Source: Purshia tridentata (taxonomy: Eukaryota; Streptophyta; Magnoliopsida; Rosales; Rosaceae). Taken from it: a DNA stretch of 64,000 bases. Within the stretch, counting starts at the first letter, position 1. The number at the start of each line of letters is the position of its first letter. The position numbers and the translations under genes were made by a program. The DNA lies in the NCBI GenBank assembly GCA_003254885.1, contig QANT01006496.1, positions 1 to 64,000 on the forward strand. The letters are read 5' to 3'. The notes beneath the pieces were generated by a model, which saw only the letters and a program-made list of their open reading frames with translations, was not told the origin of the DNA and did no database searches. This document shows, one piece after another, positions 1-11,489 of this stretch.

Positions 1-530
1 AAAAAGGGAAAAAAATGAAAAAATATTAAGAGGGTGGTCAACTCAGCAGTAAAGGGTGGTCGGTATAGCCTGGGCCTAGGAATGCCTCATTGTCACCTTT
101 TTGAAAAAGTTGATAAAACGTGGGCCAGTTAAATGTATAGTTGGGCCAACAATAACATGTCTGGGGACTCGGAATACCCAAAAGTTTCATAGGCCCAATT
201 TTTTAATGACACGTGTGATTTTCTATTCCCTATTTTCCTGAAAATCTAAAAGAACCTTCCAGAAAAAAAAAACAATGGGGTTGACTGGCGACGATACGTT
301 AGCCAATAACCAACAAAACCAACGATACTCAGTGGGCGCCCTTTTAGTCTGTCTTAAGTGGGAAAAACTCAAAAAAGCTAAAAACTCATTTGACATTTCA
401 TTCAAAGCAAATGAATTAATTAGAAAACCCACCGTTTTCAATTTTCTTTCTACCATATAAACCCCACGTTTTTCCTCTCCTCTCTCCGATTCTGCACATT
501 TTCACAACTTATCAAACCCTAGATTTTCTC
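1..530 (+). promoter_or_regulatory. Upstream region and TATA box of the prolyl 4-hydroxylase gene
   Basis: No gene is visible in this stretch. A TATAAA box lies at 456-461, 70 bp before the ATG at 531, within CATATAAACC. The short reading frames here are AT-rich and match no family. The TATA call rests on sequence and spacing only. Confidence 0.5.
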
Positions 531-3000
531 ATGGATTCTCGATATTTTCTCGCACTTTCTCTTTGTTTCATCTGCGTTTTCCCTCATGCCTCTTATTCTA
601 GAGTTCGCGTCCCAGGATGGCTCGGCGAGAAGAAAACGTATGTATATATGATTTCATCGAATACTTTCGTATGAATATTGTGTGCATTTCCCTTTTGTAA
701 TTTTGGTTACAATATTGTGTGCATTTCCAGGGAGGGATCGGTGCTTAGATTAAGAACAGATTCTTTTTCTGCTACCTTCGATCCAACTCGTGTCTCTCAG
801 CTCTCATGGCGTCCCAGGTTTTCTTTCTCAATTGCATTCCCATTACTTTTTTGCTGAATTTATCTTTTCATTATTTCTTTAATTATTTATATTGTTTGAG
901 TTAATCTTTGTTTGTCCCAATTTTTCGTGAAATTAACAATCTGCAGGGCCTTTCTTTATAAGGGTTTTCTTTCTGAGGAGGAGTGTGATCATCTCATCAA
1001 TCTGGTATATTATTTTTTCCCCATATTTTCATTGAATTTTGTGTTTTCACTTTACAATCCTCTGATACAACCCAAAAGTAGCGTCTTAGTTAACATTGTG
1101 CTTTTAAGTATGAATTTGTTTTGTGTGAATTTTGGGGAGTAGGCAAGGGACAAGCTAGAGATTTCGATGGTAGCTGATAATGAGTCTGGTAAGAGTATAA
1201 TGAGCGAAGTGCGGACAAGCTCCGGAATGTTCCTCCAGAAAGCTCAGGTGTGTAAATTTCTCTGATTTCTTGAATTAATGACTTTGTAGTGCATCTTACC
1301 ATGTTGCACATTGAAGTTTCATTAGTTTTTCTAGGTAGATTTTAACCCACTAATTCAGCAGAATTGTTAACTTTCTTTGGTATTGTCCAAGTTTTGTGGA
1401 ATTATAACTAAAAAGTCCAAAATTTATCACGGTAATAAGAAATGGGTTTTCCTCTATTTTTGATAGACAGTTCTGTAAACAAATTTATGGGGTGGACATT
1501 GAACCCAGTGCACGTGCAAGGGTCTAGGTAGATCATCTTCTTGATCAAACCTTTTGTGTTGGGAAGAAGAGAAGTTTTAAGTTCTGTTTAGCTGTCAACT
1601 GTTGATCCTTCTTCTTGTGCTCCGAGCTCCAAACTCATAATGCTCATTTAGGTGTTTTGCATGATAAATGCATTACCTAATATGGGAAACTTATGTTTGG
1701 TGAATGTAGCCATGTATGATTCATGGCTCGAATATGCAATCATTGTTCTGTTGCTTTCAGATTTTTGAACTCGGAAGGCTTACTTGGTGTTCTTTGTTTC
1801 ATCTTAAAGGATGAAGTAGTTGCGAACATTGAGGCCAGGATTGCCTCATGGACCTTCCTTCCAATTGGTAAATTTTTTCATGTGCTTTTGATTTATGATT
1901 TCTTGAACTACTAATAAAGTTATTTCATCTTGTTTTCTCTTTCTTTCTAATCAGAGAACGGGGAGTCTATGCAGATACTGCACTATGAACATGGTCAAAA
2001 GTATGAACCACATTTTGATTATTTTCATGACAAGGCTAATCAAGAATTGGGTGGCCACCGCGTTGCCACTGTATTGATGTATCTCTCTGATGTTGAGAAG
2101 GGTGGGGAAACAGTATTTCCCAATTCGGAGGTGAATGATTACTTGCAACACAGAATTCCCCTGCCTTTTTTTTTTCACCAAATTACCTGCTGAAGTTAGA
2201 TGGTCTTTTACTATGGTGACAGGCAAAAATGTCTCAACCTAAGGATGATAACTCATCTGATTGTGCAAAAAATGGCTATTCAGGTATTTTTTTATGGTCA
2301 CATAAATTGCTGCTATGTCTGTTTTTCCTTTAAATGTATTTGAAATTTCTCTTGTAATTAATTCACAAATGTATATCCTCCACCAAAAAAATTCACTATT
2401 GTATATATGTTTAGTTCTGTTTGTTAACTAATTGCATGTCCTTTGTAAAAGAGGTGGGGGGTGGGGGGTTAGAATATTCTTTCTTTCTGCATTGGTAGTT
2501 ATAGGCAGCACTGTTAACCCTAATTCAATTTGAGTCAGAGAACTGCTCGCCTAGCCATTGTAATTCAGTTCTTCCGAACATCCCTTTCACTGTTATACTC
2601 CATTTTATGTTATAATCATTTTTACTTCGTTATATATGTCCTATCCTATTTTTTGATTTTGACTTGAAAAGTTCCTCTTTGCATCCTGACAGTGAAACCA
2701 TACAGGGGTGATGCCTTGCTGTTCTTCAGTCTTCTTCCTGATGCAACAACTGATCCAACCAGTTTGCATGGGAGCTGTCCTGTCATTGAGGGTGAGAAGT
2801 GGTCTGCAACCAAGTGGATTCATGTGAGGTCCTTTGAAAAGCCAGTAAGGCATGCAAGTAGCGGGAACTGTGCCGATGAGAATTCAAGCTGCCCCATGTG
2901 GGCTCGAGCTGGTGAATGTAAAAAGAACCCTACATATATGGTGGGTTCAGAGGATCTTCCTGGATTTTGTAGGAAGAGTTGCAAGGTTTGTTCATCCTAG
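531..3000 (+). CDS. P4H7: Prolyl 4-hydroxylase with C-terminal ShK domain (P4H7-like)
   Basis: An Fe(II)/2-oxoglutarate dioxygenase that hydroxylates proline in secreted hydroxyproline-rich proteins such as extensins and arabinogalactan proteins, in the ER/Golgi. Eight exons read in one frame: 531-637, 731-817, 947-1004, 1143-1247, 1810-1867, 1955-2130, 2223-2283 and 2693-3000, giving 319 aa. Residues 1-21 form a hydrophobic signal or anchor segment. The iron ligands are H158 and D160 (HFD) and H243; K253 lies 10 residues after the distal His, as expected for the 2-oxoglutarate-binding Lys. The last ~45 residues carry a six-Cys ShK-type domain ending in CRKSCKVCSS. The start MDSR and the general layout resemble Arabidopsis P4H7 (At3g28480), from memory. 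The enzyme looks intact. It lies directly upstream of the MYB gene on the same strand. Confidence 0.93.
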
Positions 3001-4247
3001 GGAAGCCATAATTTCCTGAAATTTTGCTTCCTTGTTCTATACAGAGTGTGGTTAAGCCTGTAGTTGTATATAACATTGAGCATTTGAGCTCTGCCATATT
3101 GAGACATGTTGGAGCTGTGTCCATATAAAACTTTTGTAGTATATTCATGTATTTTCACAGATTACTATCACAAAACTGAAACTTTAATTCTCATTTTGCC
3201 TGCCCTTTCCCCTCCATTATTCTTATTGGCTTAAAGGATGGGATTATTATAAACAAATATAGGTAAAATAAAGGGATTTCTTTTCCTTTTCCCCCTTTTT
3301 TGACCAGTAACTTTTGTTGTTATGACATTTAGGTGTGCTTGGCATTGCATTGAAATAAATAATCGAAACAGCTATCTATTGAAGTATCGCTAGTTTTTTA
3401 TTATGAGCTGAGAAATTAGGGGCCAATGACAGCGAGCCAGCAGCTTCTTCCTAGTATGTGCAAAATTCTCAATTCATTTTCTGAGTATAATAGGTGCGTG
3501 CTTGCTAAATGAGGTCAGATGTATACTGGTTGTCTTTTGCGGAAAATTAATAATTTTACACGTTAAGTGAATATGTAATATTATGTTATTATGTCATGTG
3601 GTGATACAATCACACAATAATTTCTCATCTTTTCGCTACCAAGAAAAATGAATCTTACAATTCTGATGGAAATGAAAAAATAAATGCCTCTTTTTTCATA
3701 TAAAACCAATTAATTAAACAAGTTTGTTATATCAAAATCCAGCTATTTGTATTATTATTCATATTATTTACACAGTAGGTTTGAATAATGTGAAAAATGC
3801 TACCTTTAATAGACATGGACCGTAGCCTTGGGGGGAAATTTAAGCTGCGTTTTAGCGCAGGGAGGTCTAGTTTACTCTTGAGCTTATAAAAAACCCTTCT
3901 TTAACTACCGATATCAGTTAATTTTACTCTGCCTGAGTCTTAACCAAATAATTCACCCAATTTGAACCTGGATAGAATGACCCAGGAGCCAAACACGTGT
4001 GAGAGAGAGAGAGAGAGATGAATGCATAATTTTGTGATGTCATGTTAAACTGTTTTCTAAGAGATGAAAATGTGCATGCAATTCTGGTTAATTGGGAGCC
4101 AAATGGCATGCATTTCTTGCCTCTTCTCGTTGCTAATTAATACTTCCTTTTGTTCTTTTTAAATGTACTTGCAAAGTTTGGAACTTGCATCACGATTACA
4201 TAATTCACCTTCACACACACACCTACCTCTCTCTCTCTCTCTCTCTA
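3001..4247. other. Intergenic region between the P4H and MYB genes
   Basis: AT-rich spacer holding the P4H 3' UTR and the MYB promoter. It contains a short (GA)n run near 4003-4017 and a (CT)n run that ends at the MYB start codon. I see no gene, tRNA or transposon ends in it. Confidence 0.6.
4227..4246. repeat. (CT)n microsatellite in the MYB 5' leader
   Basis: About ten CT units end immediately before the ATG at 4248. Pyrimidine runs of this kind are frequent in plant 5' UTRs; here the run directly abuts the start codon. Confidence 0.9.
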
Positions 4248-5950
4248 ATGGGAAGGCCCCCTTGCTGCGATAAATCAAATGTGAAAAAGGGCCTCTGGAC
4301 TGCAGCAGAGGATGCAAAAATTCTTGCATACGTATCCAAACATGGAGTTGGGAATTGGACACTGGTTCCTAAGAAAGCAGGTTCAAGTTTTGTCCTTCAC
4401 TTTTCTTTTCTTTTTAAATACTAGCCTAAACTATTAATTAGTTCTTCAGATATTATTGACAACACAGATACACAGGTTTATGAACTTTGTGTTTGCATGA
4501 GTTTGTTTGCAGGACTGAATAGATGCGGCAAGAGCTGCAGGCTTAGGTGGACTAATTACCTGAGGCCTGACCTCAAACATGACAGCTTCACTCCTCAAGA
4601 AGAAGAGCACATTATTAACCTTCACAAGGCCATAGGAAGCAGGTGTACTTTCCTTATACTCTTCTTTTTCATATATATATATATATAGTAGACTACTAGA
4701 TGCACCTATATATAACCAAAGCAACTAGTTAAAAGTTAATAAAAAACCAAGAGTTCAACGAGATAAGTGATTAACAAGAGAAGATGTAAAATGAAAAGAT
4801 CTATAAATACTAGATATAGCAAGAGATGCTGCATATATATAAAAGAATTAATGGAAGATGATGATGATGATGATTTTGTGTATTTCATGAATTTCCCAAA
4901 ATTTTTTATGTGAAAGAACTTATGTTACTGAACTTCGAGAAGATCCATATACAACAGTTTAACAGCCTGTTATCTGTTAGCTAGAAGCCTAGAAGTGCAT
5001 GTATATACCATGACTCTCTCTCTCTCTCTCTCTCTCTCTAACTGCTTATGTAGTGCAGGTGGTCTCTGATTGCAAAGCAACTACCCGGAAGAACAGATAA
5101 TGATGTCAAAAACTACTGGAATACCAAGTTGAAAAAAAAGCTTTGCAAAATGGGAATTGACCCTATAACCCACAAACCCTACACTCAGATCCTCTCTGAC
5201 TATGGAAACATCAGTGGCTTTCCAAGCAACATTAATGGTAGTAATCAATTTGGGTCCTTTGTTAACAACCTGAACAACAACAACAACAACCACCCATTAT
5301 TCGTACCCGAACCAGAGCCATCTTCAGGCATCACAGGGCTTCCATACACCAATATGATGATAATGAATCCTATGGCGGAGAGAGTCCATGTTGGTCAAGG
5401 GCAAGACCATTCCTCTACCAGCACTGTTTCTTTGGGCTTCTTTGCTCAGTTTCAAGCAATCAATCAAGACACTGTGCAATCACAATCACACTTTTTAAAT
5501 GAAGTAACCTCCTCTTGTTCATCATCATCTTCTCCTCATGCATCTGATCATCATCAATTAAGCTCACACCCAACTTACTCCTCCCAACAATCTCATCAGG
5601 CTCAAAATATTACACCATCTTCTTCTTCATTCAATTGGAGTGAGTTTCTCCTGCATGACCCTTTTTCATCCACAGATCATCAACTCAAGCAAGACCAAGA
5701 TCTCCGTGGAATGTTGTCATCATCAGCCAATCCCACACTTGGAGTGCTGCAAAGAAAAATGCACAACTCTAATGCAATTCAGGCATGTGATATTGGGTCA
5801 TCAGCCATTGATGAAGGTCAGAGGAATTACAACTTGTCAGATCAAACTTCTTCATCTTCCGTGAATTCGTTCGTAGATACTATCTTGGGACAAGATAGTG
5901 AGATCCGGGCAGCATTCCCTGAACTTTTGGATGCTTCTTTCGATTATTAA
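4248..5950 (+). CDS. TDF1: R2R3-MYB transcription factor, TDF1/MYB35 type (tapetum development)
   Basis: A DNA-binding regulator; its Arabidopsis relative TDF1 (MYB35) is required for tapetum differentiation and pollen formation. Exons 4248-4380, 4513-4642 and 5059-5950 give 384 aa with the two introns at the usual R2R3-MYB positions (K-A/G-L-N and S-R/W-S-L). R2 spans about residues 14-61 and R3 about 67-112, with regularly spaced Trp residues; R3 begins with the usual non-Trp position. The N-terminus [18 protein letters not shown] and the linker [16 protein letters not shown] fit MYB35 rather than MYB80. The C-terminus [11 protein letters not shown] matches the TDF1 end motif, and the middle is rich in Asn, Ser and His. 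The gene looks whole. MYB80 was considered and rejected because its R2 sequence differs (MGRIPCCEKENVKRG). Confidence 0.92.
5014..5039. repeat. (CT)n microsatellite in MYB intron 2
   Basis: Thirteen CT units lie about 20 bp before the acceptor at 5058, close to the polypyrimidine tract of intron 2, so length changes could affect splicing. Confidence 0.9.
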
Positions 5951-6493
5951 TTAATCAGTTTTGCATGCATCACAGTTTAGTGTTACATTAATTACTTTAT
6001 GAAGCTTTAATTGTCATTTCCAATTATCCTTTATCCTAATTCCATTATTGCTGTTGCCACCTGCCACCAGGGATGAGATTAATAAGCAATCTTCCAACAT
6101 TAATAAGCAATGGAAAAATAAACTCGATTAAATTTTGTATCACAAACCTCCATAACAACATCCAAAACAAATGAACGGGTCCAAGGAACAGGCAAAATAA
6201 ATGTTCGATCTGGATTCTAGAATATTATCAACCACTTAGAAAAACCACTATGATCTGGTGGGCTATATATTGCCAACAGAATTGTGATATCTTAATGAGT
6301 AACGCACCACACCACAACCTTTGACCAAAAACCAACTTAAATAGCAAAACAACCTCAAAACGAATACAGTTTTTTTGTTTGTTAAAAGGGACACAGTTTT
6401 TTTGGTCAAGAAAAAGGGACAGAGTTTTAATATGATTCTGAGAAAGGAAACAAAGACAAAGCAGAGAGAAAGAGAGAGAAAATATTGATCATA
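5951..6493. other. Intergenic region downstream of the MYB gene
   Basis: AT-rich spacer with the MYB 3' UTR and the promoter of the small gene at 6494. No other gene or repeat ends are seen. Confidence 0.5.
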
Positions 6494-6769
6494 ATGATTG
6501 CATTGCAGACATCATCCATATCATTTAGGAGGCAAGGCTCGTCTGGCCGCATTTGGGAGAATGGGTATCAAGTAGTCCAACACAAGCCCATCAACAACAA
6601 AGACCATGAAAATCTTGTCCAAGGATTTCAAGAAAGAAAGGCTGTTGTTGATTCATGTTCCCTAGCAGAGTCTTCATCTTCACCTTCTTGTTCTAAGCCT
6701 GAAGGAACGGTTCAAGGGTGCTCTATTTCTTTTCTCTTTGGGCGATGTATGAAATTTAAAACAGACTAG
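6494..6769 (+). CDS. Small MASS-like (MAPK substrate, At1g80180-type) protein
   Basis: A 91-aa single-exon protein. Its start, MIALQTSSISFRRQGSSG, carries the SFRRQGSSG signature of the plant MAPK-substrate family around At1g80180 and At1g15400 (MASS proteins), small proteins phosphorylated by MAP kinases in stomatal development. After this motif the chain is hydrophilic with a Ser-rich stretch near residues 54-67, then GCSISFLFGRC. The usual basic C-terminus of the family is not evident, so it is either a divergent member or misses a last exon. I start at ATG 6494 because the frame upstream to 6485 opens only with TTG. The family call rests on the N-terminal motif alone. Confidence 0.6.
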   Translation: MIALQTSSISFRRQGSSGRIWENGYQVVQHKPINNKDHENLVQGFQERKAVVDSCSLAESSSSPSCSKPEGTVQGCSISFLFGRCMKFKTD

Positions 6770-7051
6770 TTTGGATCTCTCTGTAGTAGGGTCATTGTGA
6801 ATTCCATAGCTTCTCGCTCTTTATATATTCCTCATTCTATAATATTAGCTAGTCATCTTTGCGATTGTGAACACGTACCTGCTGTTATTATCACATGGCG
6901 ATTATGAAAGAAAAATCTTTGGTAGTGATGTTCTTCTCATACACATTCAGAAAGATGAAATTTATTGATAATCAGCATGCATCAGATATAACTAATGGAT
7001 TTGGGAGAGAGTACTGAAAAGCTCTAGTCTCCAGAAAGAAGGGGACGAGAA

Positions 7052-7357
7052 ATGGGAAGCGATAGCAAAGCAGAGGAAAGGGAGAGGAAGAAGATGATGC
7101 TGGGTCTTGCTCCCATAGCCAAACCCCTTGCTTCCAAGAAGCTCTGCAAGCTTGTCCACAGAGCTTCTGAGCAGAAATGCTTTGACGAAAGGTGTGAAGG
7201 AGGTAGTAAAAGCATGACTGTGTTAAAGCTAGGAACATTTCTCTTATTGATGTGGTCACTTTTGTTCCAATCTTATGCGAAGAGGCTGAAATTCCATGTT
7301 TATGTGCCCTCAAAAGATCTTGCAAATGCAGGGCCACCTACAGCAGATGCTCCATAG
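7052..7357 (+). pseudogene. Decayed copy of an NHP2 (H/ACA snoRNP, L7Ae family) gene
   Basis: The reading begins MGSDSKAEERERKK, then LAPIAKPLASKKLCK, the N-terminus of plant NHP2, the L7Ae-like subunit of H/ACA ribonucleoproteins that guide rRNA pseudouridylation. After about residue 50 the match continues only in other frames: 7187-7219 reads TKGVKEVVKA (family KRGVKEVVKS), and 7230-7300 reads ISLIDVVTFVPILCEEAEIP (family ISPIDVITHVPILCEEAGIP). The VPSKDLANAG part then returns in the first frame. At least two frame changes and a small deletion after KKLCK (loss of the R-T-L segment) make this non-functional. It has no introns, so a retrocopy is likely, but I see no clear poly-A tail or target duplication. 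Confidence 0.8.
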
Positions 7358-7852
7358 GGGTGGCAATTTGATTTCGCATTGTGTTGCATGTATGAAGACT
7401 AACTGGGTCAACATGAAATTTCAAATATCAGTATGGAAATTGACCGAGTGAAAAATGTGATATCTAACAAGTTCTGTTTAATAATTGACATTTGACAGCA
7501 AGAAGATGCCATCATGAACCTTGTCACGGACAAGAAGTAGCGCAATGGCAGAAAAGCTGATCAATCAGCGGTTTCAACCTTTATAGAGAAAGCACAAGCA
7601 TCATGCAAACGGGATCATACGTATATAAAATTTTTCTTCTTTTTATTTTCTCTTCCGGCCAAAACTGTACATTTGAGAAGATATATACAAAAGATTAAAG
7701 ATGCTCAAAAGTCACAATTGCAGACTTCAGAAGACGAATTTTAACCTACTAGAAACCCATGATATGGTATAAGTTAACTTGTTTATTGGTTCTTCATTGA
7801 TTTGAAAACCTTCAGTATTTAAGCACTTGTTGGGATTGCAAAGGCTTTTGAC

Positions 7853-10400
7853 TCAAATCCCCAGATGTTGATGACGACTGTAGTCAACTTCATTCAACCG
7901 TATGCAGCATAACAGATGTTCCGGCAAGTCTTCTGTCTTGTTCCCCTATTCCAAAATTGCAATGCATAGCACAAATCAGTTATGGGTCTTAAGTAGGAGG
8001 CAAATAGGCCATGCTCAGAATAAATATATTGCTTACCTGAATTGTCAGGCCAAAATCCAATATGCTTATCTTCATTCTGTCATGAAATGCGTCAATACCT
8101 TTTCTAGAGATGTAGCTGAATCTGTGCAAATCCAAGTCAATCTCAAAGTAGTTTTCTCCCTGTAAAAGTATTGGGGGAAAAAAGTACCTAAGTGAGAATT
8201 TGTAATGTAAAATCTGATTAACTACTTAACATTTACTAAACGTCTAAAAGGCATGTTCAAAAATCTTGAACCGAGATTTACCAGGTAAAATTCATGTTGA
8301 GGACGTGAAAGAACAGGTTTTTCATTGTAAGCATTCATTAGCTTCTTCTCAGCTGTGCTTAAATGAAGATCCTCTGTATTTGCCACTCGGCCCAAGATTT
8401 TCAATCTTTCCCGAAAGGGTGCAATTGAATCAACAGGGAATCCTCTAACTCTCTCCACTTCATCATTTATAAATTTCTGTCAAGGAAAGAAACACGGTTA
8501 TGATATAATTAATACTACATCAACAAAACGATTGAGTCTTGAGTCTACCAGGTGATGCAATATATTTTCAAGACTACAAACAGAAAGAACTATATTTTTA
8601 TACATAATTGAAAATTAGGAATCAGACAGGTATCATGCATCTTACAGTGATACTTTCTTGAAAATGAGGTGGAAGCTCTTTTGAATAATTTTCGGAAAGC
8701 TTATAGTACATAACCAAATTCATTCCTTCTCCATCATATTCACCTTGAAAGAAGGTGGCAGGATACAATGGTATCTGCAGTATAGAAAAATGCACATAGA
8801 ATATGAGAAATTATTTAGAAACCTTTAGCATAAGAGAAAAACTATTTCCTAGAGAACAACAGATTTTGAATGTGCATGAACGTTATGATCATACATTTTA
8901 AATGCTGGCAGAGATTATGGTTGGACAATATGATAAGAATCAACAACAATCATAATGGTTTTGCAGCATCTCTCAACTTCCAGCAAGAAAAGTGAAATGA
9001 AATGAGAGGTACAAAGTTCAGGAAAATAAAATTTATAGGGATAGACACCTGAGCATTTACAACAAGAATAGAAGGGATATCTCCAGCTATATTCACAACA
9101 GGAAGTTCAACAAAACGAGCAATATGACCAATCTTCCTCTGAGATAAGAAAATATCGGCAGCAAAAGGATAATACGCAGCGCAATTAGAAGCAAATTCTT
9201 TCTTTTTATCCCTGTAAAGCAAATGAACAGTTAATGCACCAAAACTAGAAAACAAAGAAGAATAGTTTCACTCAATCCATATTAGTGCTTACAAGAAGGT
9301 AAATTGCTTAGCACAAGGAAAAAACCATCATCCTATGTTCTCACCTAAGATAATTTTTTGCCCTGACTTTGAAAGTGCTTGGCTCAAGAGGTGACCAACA
9401 ATTTGGCATTCTCTTCTCTATGGGGCAGCATGGAATTGTAGAACCTGCTATGGGTCTTTTCACAAGCGCCTTGGGGGAAACTAAGACAAAGAGAGAAGAC
9501 AAAGATCAGCTGCCAGTCCACTTTAAATTTCATAGTACCAAGAACAAAAGGGCAAGTCTAAAGTGCATCCAAGCTGCTGGGGCAAGCAAAAGCCACAGGA
9601 AACACTCACACAATGTGGGATCAGCTGCTGCAGCATGCCCTTCCCTCCATTTAAAGGAAAGTCTTGAAGGTAATCTCCTCCTCAAACTTGATGGGCCTGG
9701 GCTCAAAGCTCTTCTTTTGTCACCAAAGGGACTAGTGGAATTTAGACAAGGCAAGCAAGCATTTTGAATAACTCCACAACGATCCAACCCTTGCATTTTG
9801 TCTCCTCCATCATTTTCATCCAAACCTTCCTCTGCGAAAACAGAGCTGGATGTGGGCATATTCTTTATTAATTCAGTGTTGGAATGCAATGGCTCCCTTG
9901 GCTTCTGCGGTTGCCGAGAAAAGCCATAGCCTTTTGGCGAAGAAACACTCAACGTGGATGCACTTTCCGAACCATTTAGAGACACAACATCTGCAAATCA
10001 AAGGAAATCCATTTCCAGCTCCATCATTCCAATCAAAATGTCTACAAAAAGGTCGACAAATTGTAAGTAAATAATGAAAACTGCATACCATCGTAAACAC
10101 TGTAAAACTCGTCGTCTCTCTCAGACTCGATCATTGAAGTACAATCGAACCAAGCCGCATCCATACTTCCTGTTGATTAGTCGAGTCGGTGAATTAGAAT
10201 TAAATGAAATGGAAATTAAAATTAAAATCACCAAACAAAAAAGTAACAAAAATTGATTAAAAACCTTGGAGTGTAGGGTTAGAGCGAGACCGATCCGAAG
10301 ACGAAACGCGCCTCCGAATGATTCTTCTTTGTCGGCGGCCATTCTTCTTCTTCGACAAACGCAAAACGCAGCCCTTTGGCCTAGAAGCACAAGCTCCCAT
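7853..10400 (-). CDS. EDR2-like protein with C-terminal DUF1336 (apparent frameshift)
   Basis: Nine exons on the minus strand: 10400-10265, 10169-10089, 9990-9610, 9480-9345, 9211-9049, 8774-8646, 8476-8282, 8160-8037 and 7945-7853. The N-terminus [11 protein letters not shown] has Gly2 and Cys4, fitting myristoylation and palmitoylation, followed by a basic stretch. Middle motifs include [10 protein letters not shown] and [11 protein letters not shown]. The C-terminal half is the DUF1336/EDR2_C domain ([81 protein letters not shown]). EDR2 itself restrains cell death and mildew resistance; this shorter class lacks the PH and START domains and its role is not established. All junctions keep frame except inside exon 8, where a run of five A (8100-8104 on the plus strand) is one base too long. 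Without it the protein would be 478 aa. Sequencing error or a real mutation are both possible. Confidence 0.82.
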
Positions 10401-11101
10401 TTCCGAATTAACTATTTTTCTAGCTCACACAATCGGATTCGATTCTGCCCTTCTCACACAGTCTCAAGCTTGCTCTTCTTCTTATTCACTATGTGAATTT
10501 CTCTTCTTTTTTTATTTTATTGCTACAATATTTTTGAGTCTGTGATTGATTAGTTAATTAATTAATTAGTTACAGAGTGGGAGAGAATTTATTTAGATAC
10601 GGTGTCTCTCAGCTTCGGAACTGGGCAAAGTTGGCTCTTTTTGAAAAGTCAATAACGACGCAGTAATTCATGACAGTTGCTACTGGATGTGAGAGGGAGT
10701 TTAGACGCGCTCTTTCCACGCCATGAATCGATGGTCCACAGCCTACCACGTGGCTTTGGACTGTAATGCTAATGCTATCTTCCGTGGTACTATGAACAGT
10801 GACGTTGTATTCGTTTAATGCGTTCGCGACTTTCTGTTCATTGCTCATGTAGTCTCAGTTTTCAAGATCTTTGGTGGATGAAGTTGCACGTGTTTGTTTC
10901 TGCAACTCGCACCCACTTTCAAAGAAGACGCTACTTGGGCCCTAGAATGGGCTCACAATCTCAGCCAAGATTGCACCTTTCAATTTTAAAGCCCATTCTC
11001 AGCCCAGATTGCTTTTGATATTTTTCTCAATACCTGCTGACAAACAAAGTGAGTAGCTTCACTCCACTCTGGACCTGAAGGTGGAGCTCAGGCTAGTGGC
11101 A
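10401..11101. promoter_or_regulatory. Shared divergent promoter of the EDR2-like and RsmD-like genes
   Basis: The two genes start head to head 701 bp apart, so this stretch must hold both promoters and 5' UTRs. No reading frame in it looks real. No well-placed TATA box stands out for either side. Confidence 0.55.
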
Positions 11102-11450
11102 ATGGCGGTTTCATCATCTCCAATTCTCTCTCCATTCAGAGTGAATGTAACTACGGACTTTGCTTCATCATTTACCAGTCTTCCTCGCATCAATTTTCGC
11201 TCCAGACCAAGCAACAATCGACGGCCTTCACCTGTCATCGTCCTCTCTTCCAGTAACCTTATCACTCTTATATAAATAAATCATTTTATTCGATTCAAAT
11301 TTCACTCCTTTCCTAGAAAATATAGCTTCTGCTTCATTTTAATGGTTGCAGAATCGGTGAATGAACAGTGGAGCGAGGCCAAGAAAGTTTTGCTGGAGCA
11401 GTACGGTTTCGACCCCGACCAGGCCTTATCTGAGCCCTCTCCAAAGAAGG

Positions 11451-11489
<39 letters not shown>

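Noticed and set aside
6485-6493. Upstream start of the MASS-like gene
   Set aside because: The frame opens with TTG there; the first ATG is at 6494 and gives the family-like start MIALQ.
7902-8165. 87-codon plus-strand frame
   Set aside because: Antisense of the last two EDR2-like exons.
9369-9767. 132-codon plus-strand frame
   Set aside because: It is the antisense shadow of EDR2-like exons 3 and 4, which show conserved domain sequence and proper splice sites.
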